A stretch of 64,000 bases of DNA from Variovorax paradoxus. GTDB taxonomy: Bacteria > Pseudomonadota > Gammaproteobacteria > Burkholderiales > Burkholderiaceae_C. The translations under genes and the position numbers were made by a program. The notes under the pieces were generated by a model that searched no databases, was not told where the DNA came from, and saw only the letters and a list, made by a program, of their open reading frames with translations. Numbering within the stretch: position 1 is the first letter of the stretch; the number at the start of each line of letters is the position of its first letter. Below are positions 1 through 9,060 of the stretch, in pieces. The DNA is taken from NCBI RefSeq assembly GCF_000834655.1, contig NZ_JXQQ01000097.1, forward strand, positions 40,489-104,488. Reading direction: 5' to 3'.

Positions 1-290
1 GCACCGAGAAGCTGGTGCAGAAATCGATGGGCATGTCGGCCGGCTCGTTCAACACGCGCGAATTCTTCCATGGCGCATCGCTGGCGGCGCTGAAGAACAT
101 CAAGCTCGGCTTCCTGCTGCTGGCCTTTGCATTGCCCGCGCTGTTGCTGGTGTGGGGCCTCGCAAGCGCGGCCGTGCTGCCGTGGCTGCTCGCGGTGCTG
201 GTGCAGGCGCCCGGCCTCCTGGCCGAGCGCTGGTTCTTCTTCGCGCAGGCCAAGCACCCGCAGAACCTGTATTACCAGGTGGTGTCCTAG
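1..290 (+). CDS. DMSO reductase anchor subunit (DmsC-like), C-terminal part
   Basis: Partial gene entering from the left edge; the frame is open from base 3. DmsC-type proteins are membrane anchors that pass quinol electrons to a molybdopterin oxidoreductase such as DMSO reductase. Two hydrophobic stretches are visible (GFLLLAFALPALLLVWGLAS and AVLPWLLAVLVQAPGLL), followed by a C-terminus ERWFFFAQAKHPQNLYYQ that I recognise from betaproteobacterial DmsC proteins. Its catalytic and iron-sulfur partners would lie upstream, outside the window. The stop codon overlaps the stop of the convergent lactonase gene. The family call rests on the tail sequence only. Confidence 0.7.
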   Translation, partial: TEKLVQKSMGMSAGSFNTREFFHGASLAALKNIKLGFLLLAFALPALLLVWGLASAAVLPWLLAVLVQAPGLLAERWFFFAQAKHPQNLYYQVVS

Positions 291-1216
291 GCTTCGTAGT
301 TCAGCGCGAGGCCGGGCGTCGGCCAATCGTCGATGGCGATCAAGCGCCCGCTGCCCGAGAGCGTGACGTAGGCCGTGCGCCGGTCGCGCCCACCGAAGCA
401 GATGTTGGTGGTGTAGCGGTCGGGCAGCGGCACGTGTTCGACGGTGCTGCCATCTGGCGCGACGATGCTGATGCCTCCGTGCAGCAGCGTCGCCACGCAA
501 AGGTTGCCGAGCGCATCGACGGCCATCGAATCGAAACGCTGGTAGTGCCCGCCCGGTGAGGCGCACAGCATGCGTCCGCCATGCGGAGAGGGCCAACCAT
601 CTTTTCGCACGCGGCCCGGTGCGGTGATGCCGAAGGCCCACACGCGCGCGCCTTCGGTCTCGGCGTAGTAGAGCGTGTCGCCATCGGGCGAGAGCGCGAT
701 GCCGTTGGGTGTCATCACCGGCCGCGCGATCGCTCGCGCGGCGCTGCCGTCGCTGTGGCCGTAGAAGAGGCCGCCGCGGTCCATGTCGCGCTCGCGTGTC
801 TTGCCGAGGTCGGTGAAGTAGAAGCCGCCGTGGGCGTCGAACACGATGTCGTTGGGGCCGCACAGCGCGCCGTGTTCGACGGTGTCGAACAGCCGCTCGA
901 AGCGGCCGGTCGCGAGGTTCACGCGCTCGATGCGGCCACCCGAATAGTCCTCGGCCTGGCCCACCGGCCGGTGGCAGCCGTCGGCCTCTGTGTGCCATTT
1001 GAAGCCGCCGTTGTTGCACACGTAGACCGCGCCGTCCGGTCCGATGGCTGCGCCGTTCGGACCGCCGCCCAGGTCGACCACCACCTGCACCAGCCCGTCG
1101 TGTCGCACGCGCGTGAGCGTGCCGCGAGCGATCTCGACCAGCAGCACCGAGCCATCGTCCATGGCGATCGGGCCTTCGGGGAATTGCAGGCCGGTGGCGA
1201 GTTCGCGGATTTGCAT
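287..1216 (-). CDS. SMP-30/gluconolactonase/LRE family protein
   Basis: 309-residue six-bladed beta-propeller lactonase family protein, expected to hydrolyse sugar lactones or related esters with a bound divalent metal. Visible family signatures are LQFPEGPIAMDDGS near the N-terminus (metal-binding Glu), GGGPNGAAIGPDG, CGPNDIVFDAHGGFYFTD (Asn and Asp of the metal site) and TPNGIALSPDGDTLYYAET. The ATG at 1216 was chosen because an AAGGAGCC ribosome-binding site lies 6 bases upstream; a longer frame reaching 1321 adds only low-complexity residues. No signal peptide, so cytoplasmic. Substrate unknown. Confidence 0.88.
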   Translation of the reverse strand: MQIRELATGLQFPEGPIAMDDGSVLLVEIARGTLTRVRHDGLVQVVVDLGGGPNGAAIGPDGAVYVCNNGGFKWHTEADGCHRPVGQAEDYSGGRIERVNLATGRFERLFDTVEHGALCGPNDIVFDAHGGFYFTDLGKTRERDMDRGGLFYGHSDGSAARAIARPVMTPNGIALSPDGDTLYYAETEGARVWAFGITAPGRVRKDGWPSPHGGRMLCASPGGHYQRFDSMAVDALGNLCVATLLHGGISIVAPDGSTVEHVPLPDRYTTNICFGGRDRRTAYVTLSGSGRLIAIDDWPTPGLALNYEA

Positions 1217-1443
1217 GGAGGCTCCTTGCGGCTGTTCCTGCCGTGCGCCATTTTGTGACTTCGCGGCGCGCTTGTCGCACGTTCGATCCGTGTTCGGGGA
1301 GCCAGCATTTCGAGCCCGCAACGGTCCTTCCCGACCGTGTGATGTGTGTCACGCCCCACAGTTACTTCACGATGGCATCGACTTGAGTAATCTGAAAGTA
1401 GCACTGACGTGTCGCTCGGCCCGCTTCGTCTCTGTTAACAAGA

Positions 1444-1737
1444 TTGTGCGGGCTAGCAGGCACGGTAGCAGCCGTAGCTTCTGGTGTGGGGCTGGTGCTG
1501 TTGATCGTGGGCACAGGTGCCACCGTCTTTGCCATTGTGACCACTCGCACCGAACTGCAGCGTTGGGCTGCGCGAAGTTACTTCGGCAAAGACGGTGGCG
1601 AGGTGCCGCGATTCAAATCCGCAGCAGAAGAAGATGCCGAGCTTGTCAAAGCGTTGGGTGTCGCGTCGGCCGATGAAGTGAAGGGGTCCGTGCTGCTGGA
1701 GCGCGATCTCGCACCGGAGGCCTCGAGCTATGGTTGA
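1444..1737 (+). pseudogene. Probable C-terminal remnant of a type VI secretion effector
   Basis: Open frame of 97 residues beginning at a TTG; the frame stays open back to about 1408 but has no good start or ribosome site. It contains one strong membrane segment (GVGLVLLIVGTGATVFAIV) followed by TELQRWAARSYFGKDGG and an acidic tail. This membrane segment plus WAARSYFG pattern resembles the C-terminus of large BTH_I2691-type T6SS effectors, from memory, not from a search. It ends 24 bases before a DUF6708 gene, a pairing that fits an effector tail with its partner. I read it as a truncated gene, but a small membrane protein is possible. Confidence 0.45.
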
Positions 1738-1761
1738 GTTATCGATTCAAGGAGTTCGACC

Positions 1762-2751
1762 ATGAAGCTGATCGGCTTTGACACCAGCGGTGAGAGTACG
1801 GACGAAACGCGGCTGGACGGCAAAGTTTTCGGCCTGACCAAGCGCTATGACAAGAAGCGGGCTGCGGGTGCACAGGCAGGGCACCAAGGAAGGCTTTCTG
1901 GGGTGTATCGCAATGTGATCGAGATCAACGGCGGTTCATTGGTGGCAGCGGGAGGCTATGCAACCACCTTGGGCCTGATTTGCGGATTGCTCGGCCTGTA
2001 TTTCTTTCGTGATTCCTTTTTCGGAGACCTTGCGAAGGGCCACTATGCCCTCACTGCAATCGGCATCCTGTGCTTGTTCTGTGTTTTCTTCATCGGCATC
2101 TACTTCGAGATGTTCAGCCCAAGCGAATCGCCAATCTATTTCGATCGTGCCCGCCGCAAGGTTTACTACGTGCATCGCTCCGGCCGAAGACGCTTCATCC
2201 TGTTTGGCCCCTCGATGGTCGAGGCTCGTGTCATCGACTGGTCATTGGTCGATGCCGAGCATCACACGAAGGCTCGTGCCAGCACGGCCAGCGTTTCGCG
2301 GGATCACTATCTGGTGTTTCTCATGCGCAAGAGCGAAACCGATCCCACCATCGTCGATGCCTACCCTATCGGCCCCATCGACGTTCCCAGTGCTTTGTGG
2401 GAATACATTCGCCGCTATATGGAGCGCGACGCCGCTCCTCTGATAGCCGGCGAAGCGCCACCTTACAAAGGTGCGACGTTCGACATGATCGAAGCGTTGA
2501 AGCAACGCAAGCAGAACTACTGGCAGGACTGGAAGGAGCTGCCATTTACTCAGCTGTGGCAGCACCTGGCCTTGCCGCTGTTCGCTGTGTTCTTCGTGGT
2601 CAATCGCTTCGTGGTGTGGACTGCGCAGAAGGTGCACTGGCCACAGGAGGTCAAAGATGCGCTGGGCGCGGCGATTACCGAAGAAGACTTGATGGTCGAT
2701 TCAATGCACAAGTTGCGACCCGAAAGAGAGGCCGTGAAGGACGGCATCTGA
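1762..2751 (+). CDS. DUF6708 domain membrane protein
   Basis: 329 residues starting at ATG with AAGGAG 7 bases upstream. Two adjacent membrane segments lie near residues 62-80 and 92-114 (TLGLICGLLGLYFF, TAIGILCLFCVFFIGIYF), followed by a cytoplasmic region with the pattern PIYFDRARRKVYYVHR typical of DUF6708, and a third hydrophobic stretch near residue 275. DUF6708 proteins are common in polymorphic-toxin and type VI contexts of Burkholderiales and are plausible immunity or accessory proteins; no biochemical role is established. Here the gene directly follows an effector-like fragment, which supports that context. Function remains inferred. Confidence 0.7.
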   Translation: MKLIGFDTSGESTDETRLDGKVFGLTKRYDKKRAAGAQAGHQGRLSGVYRNVIEINGGSLVAAGGYATTLGLICGLLGLYFFRDSFFGDLAKGHYALTAIGILCLFCVFFIGIYFEMFSPSESPIYFDRARRKVYYVHRSGRRRFILFGPSMVEARVIDWSLVDAEHHTKARASTASVSRDHYLVFLMRKSETDPTIVDAYPIGPIDVPSALWEYIRRYMERDAAPLIAGEAPPYKGATFDMIEALKQRKQNYWQDWKELPFTQLWQHLALPLFAVFFVVNRFVVWTAQKVHWPQEVKDALGAAITEEDLMVDSMHKLRPEREAVKDGI

Positions 2752-2775
2752 TCACTGTCCCTCTGCCTCCCCACA

Positions 2776-4650
2776 TCAAGACCCACTCCGCTCCCGCGAA
2801 GCCACAGCCGTCCGCACCTTCGGCGCCACCGGCGCTGGCACCTGCACCTGCGCCAGAACGCCATCCCCCGAATCCTTCTCCCCATCTTTCAAAGCCAACG
2901 CCCGATACGGCGTGACCTGCGCATTCACCTGCATGTTCGCCGACACGCTCGCAACGTTCCCCATCGCATCCACAGCCCGCGCCTCGATGCTCGCGTACCC
3001 CGCCGCACCCGGCGTCCAGCTGCACGTATACGGCGCGGCCTTCACGGTGCACAGCGTCTTCCCATCCACGATGAACTGAAGCTCCGCGATCCCCGCATTC
3101 GCCGCTGCCGCAGCGGAAAGCGTCGTCGTCCGGCTGACCCCCGTCGCCGCCCGCACGGCAACCGACACCATAGGCGGCGCCACATCCGCCGGCGCATTCA
3201 CCATCACATTCGCAGTCGCCATCGCCGAGTTGCCCGCCTCATCCACGCCGATCACGCGGATCGTCTGCATGCCGGGCGTCATCGGCGTCCACGCGCAGGT
3301 GAAGGGCGGGGCTTCGAAGGTGCAGATCGGAATGCCATCGGCCCCCGCCACCTTTACGCCCCACACGCCCACGTTGTCGACCACCGCAGGCGCGATGGTG
3401 ACCGGCTGCCCCAGCGTGGCCATCGCGGGTGCCGACACCGACACCGTCGGCGGCACGTTGTCCACGCCGCCCAGCGACATGTCGATGGTGAACGTCGACT
3501 GCCCCTTCACCGCCTTCTGCTCGAACGCATCAAAAATCGTGAACCAGCTCGCCGTCGGCGAACGCCCCGGGGCCGAGGCCTTCACCAGCAGCGTCGACTT
3601 CGCGCTGTTGAAGCAGGTGAAGCCGCACGCCCAATCGAACGCGAAGCGGCCCGCCTCGTCTGCCACGCCCTGCGCGAGCAGCACCATCGGCTGCTCCGTC
3701 GACGTGCCCGCATTGCGCCATACCGACACCTGCGCCCCGGGGAGCGCAGCGCCCGTCGCGCGATCGGTGATGCGCACCTGCGTGGCCGTCGTGCCCGCCA
3801 TGAACTTCGACGTGCCGTACTTCGGCCAATCGCTCCAGTCGGTGTTGATGTTCGCCTTGGTGCCCGCCGTGAAGCGGATCATGTTCAGCGTGATGACGCG
3901 GTTGGTCGCCGGGTCGCGCCGCTGCTCGAACACCGTGCCCAGCAGCGGGTCGAGCCGCCAGCTCTGGCGTGTCCACCAATAGCGGTCGGTGTCGCTCATC
4001 AGGGCCAGGTCGGCCTGCGGTGCGGTGCCGGTGGTGTCCTTCACCATCGCGGCGTTGTAGTACTCGCCGGCACCGGCGCCGAACACGTGCTCCAGCTCGT
4101 GCAGCAGCGTCTTCAGCTGGCGGCCCAGGTAATCTTTTTCGGTGGACTCGGGCGCGGCCTTGGTGATGTCGCGCGACAGGCGCAGCGGGTCGTGGATCGC
4201 GATCCAGTTCAGGTTCCAGGCCACGCCTTTTTGCGGAAAGGTCCAGCTCGCGGCAAGGCCGCCGTGGCTGTAGCCCCGGGCAGACTTGGAGATGCACACC
4301 ACGACCTCGCCGTTCACCAGCCCGCTGTGGCTGCATTGCGGCGCCGCGGCGGGGGCGACGAGCTGCAGGTCGGCGACCGGGTCGAACACGAAGCTGCGCA
4401 CCGTCTCGCGCGTGAACACCGTGTTCACGTCGGCCACGTACTGCGCCAGGCGCCGGCCCGCTTCCGCCGCGCCGATGTCATCGGCCAGTTGCGGATCGAC
4501 GAAAAGCTTCAGCCGATGGACGCTGGGCGTGGCCTTGCCGACCTCGTTCAAGCCCGCCCAGGCCGCAGCCGGGCCAAGGAAGAGGGCGCAACAGCCAAGC
4601 ACCACACCCAGGTGACGCACGCGCGCAAACAGCGAAATGGAGACGTGCAT
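2776..4650 (-). CDS. Secreted HExxH zinc metalloprotease-like protein with Ig-like repeats
   Basis: 624 residues. A Sec signal peptide ends near AAAWA (residue 32). Residues 184-198 carry HELEHVFGAGAGEYY, a zincin motif: His184, Glu185 and His188, with the later Glu of GEYY as a possible third ligand. An Ala/Gly-type linker leads into a carboxypeptidase-regulatory-like segment (RITDRATGAALPGAQVSV) and then two Ig-like repeats from about residue 395 (DNVPPTVSVSAPA, then APPMVSVAVRA), each with a CxxxxxPxTC disulfide-like pair. It is expected to be periplasmic or secreted and to bind or degrade protein or peptidoglycan-linked substrates. I do not recognise an established peptidase family. Convergent with the DUF6708 gene. 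Confidence 0.65.
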   Translation of the reverse strand: MHVSISLFARVRHLGVVLGCCALFLGPAAAWAGLNEVGKATPSVHRLKLFVDPQLADDIGAAEAGRRLAQYVADVNTVFTRETVRSFVFDPVADLQLVAPAAAPQCSHSGLVNGEVVVCISKSARGYSHGGLAASWTFPQKGVAWNLNWIAIHDPLRLSRDITKAAPESTEKDYLGRQLKTLLHELEHVFGAGAGEYYNAAMVKDTTGTAPQADLALMSDTDRYWWTRQSWRLDPLLGTVFEQRRDPATNRVITLNMIRFTAGTKANINTDWSDWPKYGTSKFMAGTTATQVRITDRATGAALPGAQVSVWRNAGTSTEQPMVLLAQGVADEAGRFAFDWACGFTCFNSAKSTLLVKASAPGRSPTASWFTIFDAFEQKAVKGQSTFTIDMSLGGVDNVPPTVSVSAPAMATLGQPVTIAPAVVDNVGVWGVKVAGADGIPICTFEAPPFTCAWTPMTPGMQTIRVIGVDEAGNSAMATANVMVNAPADVAPPMVSVAVRAATGVSRTTTLSAAAAANAGIAELQFIVDGKTLCTVKAAPYTCSWTPGAAGYASIEARAVDAMGNVASVSANMQVNAQVTPYRALALKDGEKDSGDGVLAQVQVPAPVAPKVRTAVASRERSGS

Positions 4651-4873
4651 CGGCCACGAAGTTGTTTCAAAAATGTAAGTTTAGTGTGATTAAAGTGTCA
4701 CAACCATCTCTTACTTACATTACAGAAACACATTTCGTGCGTTTCCCGCAACTCACCGCGAGACGGGCCCGCCTGCAGGAGCAGCGCGTCAAGGGCGCGA
4801 CTCCACCTTGCCGCGGATTGCCTCAACTCACCGTCTGGCGATGCCCCGAAGCTTCCCCGCGCCGCCCGTCGCT
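4651..4873. other. Intergenic region upstream of the metalloprotease
   Basis: The first hundred bases are A+T-rich compared with the surroundings and contain several ACTTACATT/ATGTAAG-like words (around 4671-4732), consistent with the promoter of the leftward metalloprotease gene. The rest is GC-rich and holds no gene I can support; the HD hydrolase ends at 4874. Confidence 0.4.
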
Positions 4874-5446
4874 CTACGGCTGCACCACCATCCGGCGCCG
4901 CGTGTCGTCATCGAGCAACTCGCGCAACGCGCTGAAAAGCGGCGTCGTGCCCGTGTGCTTGCGGCCGTACCCCAGGTTGAACGCGTAGTCGAAGTCGGCA
5001 GGATTCGCGCCCTGGCTGTGCTGCAGGATCGTCTCCAGCTTGTCGAGCGCCTTCACCGCCTGGGCTTCGGGCGAGGCGGCGGCCTCGTACTCGTCCCACA
5101 GCGCGAGCAGTTCGCCGCGCAGCCTGGCATCGAGCGGCGCCATCAGCGTCAGCAGGTCGCGGCGCTCGCGCTCGCTCTTGTCGGGGTGCGCGTGCTGGCT
5201 GATGGCCGGAATGTCGCCGTGGATCGCCTCACCCAGGTCGTGCACCACGCACAGCTTCAGCACCTTCAAGAGGTCGAGCCCGGCCAGCTCGTCTTCGAAC
5301 GCCATCGCCATGAGGCACAGCCGCCAGCTGTGCTCGGCCGTGCTCTCGGCGCGGCCGGTGGAGGTGTGGCCGCTGCGCAGCACGTCCTTGAGTTTTTCCG
5401 CCTCGCGCAGGAAGGCGAGCTTGCCCTTGAGTTGCTCGATGTTCAT
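4874..5446 (-). CDS. HD domain hydrolase (HDDC2/YfbR-like 5'-deoxynucleotidase)
   Basis: 190 residues. The metal-binding HD superfamily signature is complete: AEHSWRLCLMA (first His), VVHDLGEAIHGDI (the His-Asp pair) and a downstream DKLETILQ Asp. Such proteins dephosphorylate deoxynucleoside monophosphates or act as related phosphohydrolases in the cytoplasm. The start was placed at the ATG giving MNIEQLKGKLAFL because this matches the usual family N-terminus; an upstream in-frame ATG adds 14 residues. Stands alone between two unrelated leftward genes. The precise substrate is not deducible. Confidence 0.85.
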   Translation of the reverse strand: MNIEQLKGKLAFLREAEKLKDVLRSGHTSTGRAESTAEHSWRLCLMAMAFEDELAGLDLLKVLKLCVVHDLGEAIHGDIPAISQHAHPDKSERERRDLLTLMAPLDARLRGELLALWDEYEAAASPEAQAVKALDKLETILQHSQGANPADFDYAFNLGYGRKHTGTTPLFSALRELLDDDTRRRMVVQP

Positions 5447-5562
5447 CGGCGGGATCGTAGGCAGGCGGGCTGGGACATGTCCACGCATGAAATATGCGCG
5501 GCACCTTCATTCATTCAGTCAGTCATCCATTCATCCGTTCGATCGATCGAACAAGAGACGAA

Positions 5563-6522
5563 TCACCCCACCGCCTTGATCGTCCGGTCCCGCCCCGCCT
5601 TCGCCAGCATCGACGCCACCGCGCAAGACGCGAGCCGTGCCGACTCCGAATCCGCCCGGCTCGTCAGGATCACCGGCACCTTCGTGCCCAGAACGATGCC
5701 CGCCGCATAGGCGCCGCCCAGGAAGGTGAGGCTCTTGGCGAGCATGTTGCCCGCGTCCAGGTCGGGCACGATCAGCACGTTGGCGCGGCCGGCCACCGGC
5801 GAGACGATGCCCTTGATGCGCGCGGCCTCGGCGTCGATGGCGTTGTCCATGGCCAGCGGGCCGTCGAGCTGCGCACCGGTGATCTGGCCGCGGTCGGCCA
5901 TCTTGCAGAGCACGGCGGCGTCCAGCGTGGAGGGCACCTTGGCGTTCACCGTTTCGGTGGCCGAGAGAATCGCCACCCGCACCGCGGGCATGTGCAGCGC
6001 GTGCGCGAGGTCGATGGCGTTCTGCACGATGTCGACCTTCTCTTCCAGCGTGGGCGCGATGTTGATCGCCGCGTCGGAAATGACCAGCGGCTGCGCGTGG
6101 CCCGGCACGTCCATCACGAAGCAGTGGCTGATGCGCCGCGAGGTGCGCAGGCCCCCCTCGCGCCGCACCACCGCGCCCATCAGCTCGTCGGTGTGCAGGC
6201 TGCCCTTCATCAACGCATCGACCTCGCCGCGCAAGGCCATGGCCACGGCGGCGTCGGCCGCGGCGTGGCTGTGCGGCGCATCGACGATGGCGAGGTGCGC
6301 GATGTCGGCGCCGGCCTCGCGCGCCGCGGCCTCGATCTTGGCGCGCGGGCCGATCAGCGTCGGCGCGATGAGGCCGAGCGCGGCGGACGCGAGCGCCGCA
6401 TCGAGCGACACCGCGTTGACCGGGTGCACCACCGCGACGCGCAGCGGGGGGAGGGCGCGAGCGGCGGCGATCAGGCGGTCGTAGTGGGGGTGCGATGCGG
6501 CGGGAGAAGGGGTAGACACCAT
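5563..6522 (-). CDS. Phosphate acetyl/butyryltransferase family enzyme
   Basis: 319-residue PTA/PTB family enzyme, expected to exchange CoA and phosphate on an acyl group (acetyl-CoA to acetyl phosphate, or butyryl). Visible family blocks are ALMKGSLHTDELMGAVV, RRISHCFVMDVPG, VISDAAINIAPTLEEKVDI, GQITGAQLDGPLAMDNAID and NVLIVPDLDAGNMLAKSL. Length agrees with stand-alone Pta/Ptb catalytic domains (about 300-330), not with the long Pta form. The ATG at 6522 has CGGAG 6 bases upstream. No acetate kinase gene is adjacent, so coupling to ATP production cannot be judged here. Acyl specificity is not readable from the sequence. Confidence 0.85.
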   Translation of the reverse strand: MVSTPSPAASHPHYDRLIAAARALPPLRVAVVHPVNAVSLDAALASAALGLIAPTLIGPRAKIEAAAREAGADIAHLAIVDAPHSHAAADAAVAMALRGEVDALMKGSLHTDELMGAVVRREGGLRTSRRISHCFVMDVPGHAQPLVISDAAINIAPTLEEKVDIVQNAIDLAHALHMPAVRVAILSATETVNAKVPSTLDAAVLCKMADRGQITGAQLDGPLAMDNAIDAEAARIKGIVSPVAGRANVLIVPDLDAGNMLAKSLTFLGGAYAAGIVLGTKVPVILTSRADSESARLASCAVASMLAKAGRDRTIKAVG

Positions 6523-6710
6523 GCGGGCTCCGGAAGATGGGTGAGAGGCGAACGGGGCGAACAACGCGAACTGGGCGATCGGCGTCGATCAGGCCGAAGG
6601 TGAGTTTGCCGCATCCCCATGAAGGTCCGGGTGATGGTCCGCGCGCTGGTGGCCAGCCCCTCCATGCCCTGCCGTCGTGGCCGAGGCCTTCACCGTCGTC
6701 ACCATCATCA

Positions 6711-7286
6711 TCAAAGCGTTTCGACCAACCGTGCCGACGTGCCATCGGACAGCATGAGCCGCGTCCACCGGCAACGGCTCTGCGCAATGGGCACGAGCTG
6801 CGAATCGTTGGTGCCCGTCGCGAACTCCAGCGAGGGCGGCGCGAGCGCATCGCGCCAGCCGATGCCGTCGAGCATCGCCTCCTTGCCTGCGATCTCCGGC
6901 GTGGCATAGCGCCAGAGCGAGCGGCCCAGCAGCAGCGAGAGCGGCGCGCCGAACTCGGCCGCCCTGCGCGCGGACGAGGCCAGCAGGCGATGCGTGATGT
7001 CGCACACCAGATGCGCCGGCCGCGGGCTCTCGTTGACGAGCCTGGCCAGCGCATGGTCGGCGGCCGCATCGAGCCGCGCTGACAACAGCGCCTCGGCGCG
7101 TGCGCGCTCGGCGGGCTCCATCGCCTGCGTGCCGGACTCCCAGCGCGAGATGGTCGATTGATTGACGTTGAAGAGCTCGGCCGCGTGCGATTGCTTCACG
7201 CGATGCAGCAGGCGCCAGCGCTTCAGGGCTGTGCCCAATTGCGGATGCGTGGCGGGGGTGGTGATGGTGATGACGGGGTCTTGCAT
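6711..7286 (-). CDS. XRE-family helix-turn-helix regulator
   Basis: 191 residues. An N-terminal HTH_XRE domain (about residues 17-60) is clear: LKRWRLLHRVKQSHAAELFN followed by VNQSTISRWESGTQ, the classical recognition helix pattern. The remaining 130 residues resemble a PAS-like sensory module (HLVCDITHRLLASSARRAAEF), so it may bind a small ligand. It could control the acyltransferase gene immediately downstream on the same strand (gap about 190 bases), but no operator is obvious. The 188-base gap between the two holds nothing recognisable. Confidence 0.8.
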   Translation of the reverse strand: MQDPVITITTPATHPQLGTALKRWRLLHRVKQSHAAELFNVNQSTISRWESGTQAMEPAERARAEALLSARLDAAADHALARLVNESPRPAHLVCDITHRLLASSARRAAEFGAPLSLLLGRSLWRYATPEIAGKEAMLDGIGWRDALAPPSLEFATGTNDSQLVPIAQSRCRWTRLMLSDGTSARLVETL

Positions 7287-7580
7287 GTCGTCGATTCATT
7301 GCCGATTTGTTGCCGCGACCAACGCCGAGACAGAGGGCATTTTGTTTTGGTTTGCCGATGTGGGCAAAGTTGGCGCGATGCGCGATTTGCTCGCCGCACA
7401 AGCGCTCCGTTGAAACGCTTCTCTTCGTATATTTGTCGACCGCCGCGCCTCACGGCGGGACATCGAAATGCACACCGCAGCGATGTCGATGTGAGGCAGA
7501 AAAGGCGACGGCCAAGGTGCGCTAACACCATGGCTGTCTGACCAATCAACGTGCAGTAACTTTGCAGGAAAGCACATCAA

Positions 7581-7832
7581 ATGGCTGATCGAATTATCGC
7601 CGGGCAAAACTCGCCCACTTCCCACGACGCAATCGCCCAGCAGGATGCCGTCGACATTCTTGAGAACAAGTTGACTCAGCTGCGGTCTCTGCTGCACTGC
7701 TGCTATGGGGAGGAGCAGGATCTGCTCGAGGCGATTGGGGCGGAGCACCGAGGCAACATCATGTGGATTGCTGCGGACCTTGCAGAGGACTCTATTCGAC
7801 TATTCCAAGAAATGCAGAGAACTCCTGCGTAG
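7581..7832 (+). CDS. Small hypothetical protein (83 aa)
   Basis: Begins ATG with an AGGAAAG ribosome-site-like sequence 9 bases upstream. The protein is acidic and mostly helical, with LENKLTQLRSLLHCCYGEEQDLLEAIGAEHRGNIMW (quoted in two parts: LENKLTQLRSLLHCCYGE and EQDLLEAIGAEHRGNIMW) suggesting an all-alpha fold. No domain recognised. It is a free-standing gene between the XRE regulator and the DUF262 islet; base composition is closer to the core genome than to the islet. The 294 bases before it contain the divergent promoter space of the XRE gene and nothing else I can support. Confidence 0.55.
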   Translation: MADRIIAGQNSPTSHDAIAQQDAVDILENKLTQLRSLLHCCYGEEQDLLEAIGAEHRGNIMWIAADLAEDSIRLFQEMQRTPA

Positions 7833-7947
7833 TAGTCTCAAGTCCCTCGGTATCAAACAGCCTGTCCAAGCTGCTAGTTTGCTGTCTACAAGGGCCCATA
7901 AGGAATGTTTCCTGATATAACTCATGCATTAACGCTTGAGAACCAAA

Positions 7948-9060
7948 ATGCAACTCGAAACAGAAATTGAACAATCAAAGCGGCTTGTAAGAACGGACGC
8001 TTATCAAATGTCGATTGGCGAAATCGTCAATATGTATAAGGATGGAGAGCTCATTATAAATCCTGATTTTCAGAGGCTTTTTCGATGGGAACAGAGTCAA
8101 AAGTCTAAATTGATCGAATCTGTTTTGCTTGGTATCCCGCTTCCCCCAATATTTGTTTTTGAGACGCAAAACTCAAAATGGGAACTAATAGATGGGCTGC
8201 AAAGAGTTTCCACTCTCCTCGAGTTCATGGGTCTGCTGAAAAATGATAAAAAACTCCAGCCCCCATCGGTAATGGAGTCGACCAAATATCTGCCATCACT
8301 TAGAAATTCTGTATGGGAGCTTAGCGACCAAGTTGTGGGTGTCGATGTTAAGGATCAGCAGCCTTTAGCTATGAGTCAACAATTGGCTATACGTCGATCA
8401 CGACTAGGTGTGGAGATTTTGAAACGGCCAAGTGACGACAATACAAAGTACGATCTATTTCAGCGTTTGAATTCTGCTGGCACTCCAGCAAATCCGCAGG
8501 AAATAAGAAACTGCGTGATCATCATGATCAACGGTGATTATTTTAAGTTTGTACGAGGACTAGCAGAAACTGCCTCATTTCTCGAAATCGCAGGTGTGAG
8601 CGAAGAGCAGCGAGAAAGACAACGAAACCTTGAGTACGCTTCTCGTTTTTTGACCCATACCTTTGTGAATTACGATGGAAAATTAGATGTCGAGGAATTC
8701 ATTGACGAAGGTATGAAAGAACTCGCTGCTGTCGGGGAACAAAAGAAGGCCAAGAAGGTTTTTGTAGGAACATTTAAACTGCTTCATGAAACATATGGGA
8801 GCAATTCTTTGCGGCGGCGCCAACCCAATGGTCAACATACTGGGCGTATTGGGTTGGCAGCATTTGAAGCTATCGCTGTGGGGATTGGCCGAAACTACGA
8901 GGCAATAATGAAGCTAAAAAGCCCAAAAGAATACGTGGAAGGGCGAATAAATCAGTTCTGGAAAAGCACACAGATCGATAAATTCTTCACTCCCGGCTTG
9001 AGAGGAACTATTCGAATCGATCGAACGATTCCTTTTGGAACAAAATGGTTTAAGCCGTGA
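7948..9060 (+). CDS. DUF262 (ParB/Srx-like nuclease superfamily) protein, GmrS-like
   Basis: 370 residues. Two DUF262 hallmarks are present: PDFQRLFRW at residues 39-47 and ELIDGLQRVSTL at 79-90, the DGQQR-type motif of this ParB-like NTPase/nuclease fold found in GmrSD type IV restriction enzymes, BrxU and other defence proteins. There is no recognisable C-terminal DUF1607/HNH domain, so the protein is the short DUF262 form. The ATG at 7948 was preferred to a TTG 12 bases upstream. The gene is visibly A+T-richer than its neighbours and its stop overlaps the GTG start of the next gene, so the two are translationally coupled. Likely an antiviral or toxin-type module. Confidence 0.82.
   Translation: MQLETEIEQSKRLVRTDAYQMSIGEIVNMYKDGELIINPDFQRLFRWEQSQKSKLIESVLLGIPLPPIFVFETQNSKWELIDGLQRVSTLLEFMGLLKNDKKLQPPSVMESTKYLPSLRNSVWELSDQVVGVDVKDQQPLAMSQQLAIRRSRLGVEILKRPSDDNTKYDLFQRLNSAGTPANPQEIRNCVIIMINGDYFKFVRGLAETASFLEIAGVSEEQRERQRNLEYASRFLTHTFVNYDGKLDVEEFIDEGMKELAAVGEQKKAKKVFVGTFKLLHETYGSNSLRRRQPNGQHTGRIGLAAFEAIAVGIGRNYEAIMKLKSPKEYVEGRINQFWKSTQIDKFFTPGLRGTIRIDRTIPFGTKWFKP

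Noticed and set aside
7296..7748. Leftward 150-codon frame overlapping the small gene at 7581
   Set aside because: No recognised domain or ribosome site, and it competes with a better rightward gene.
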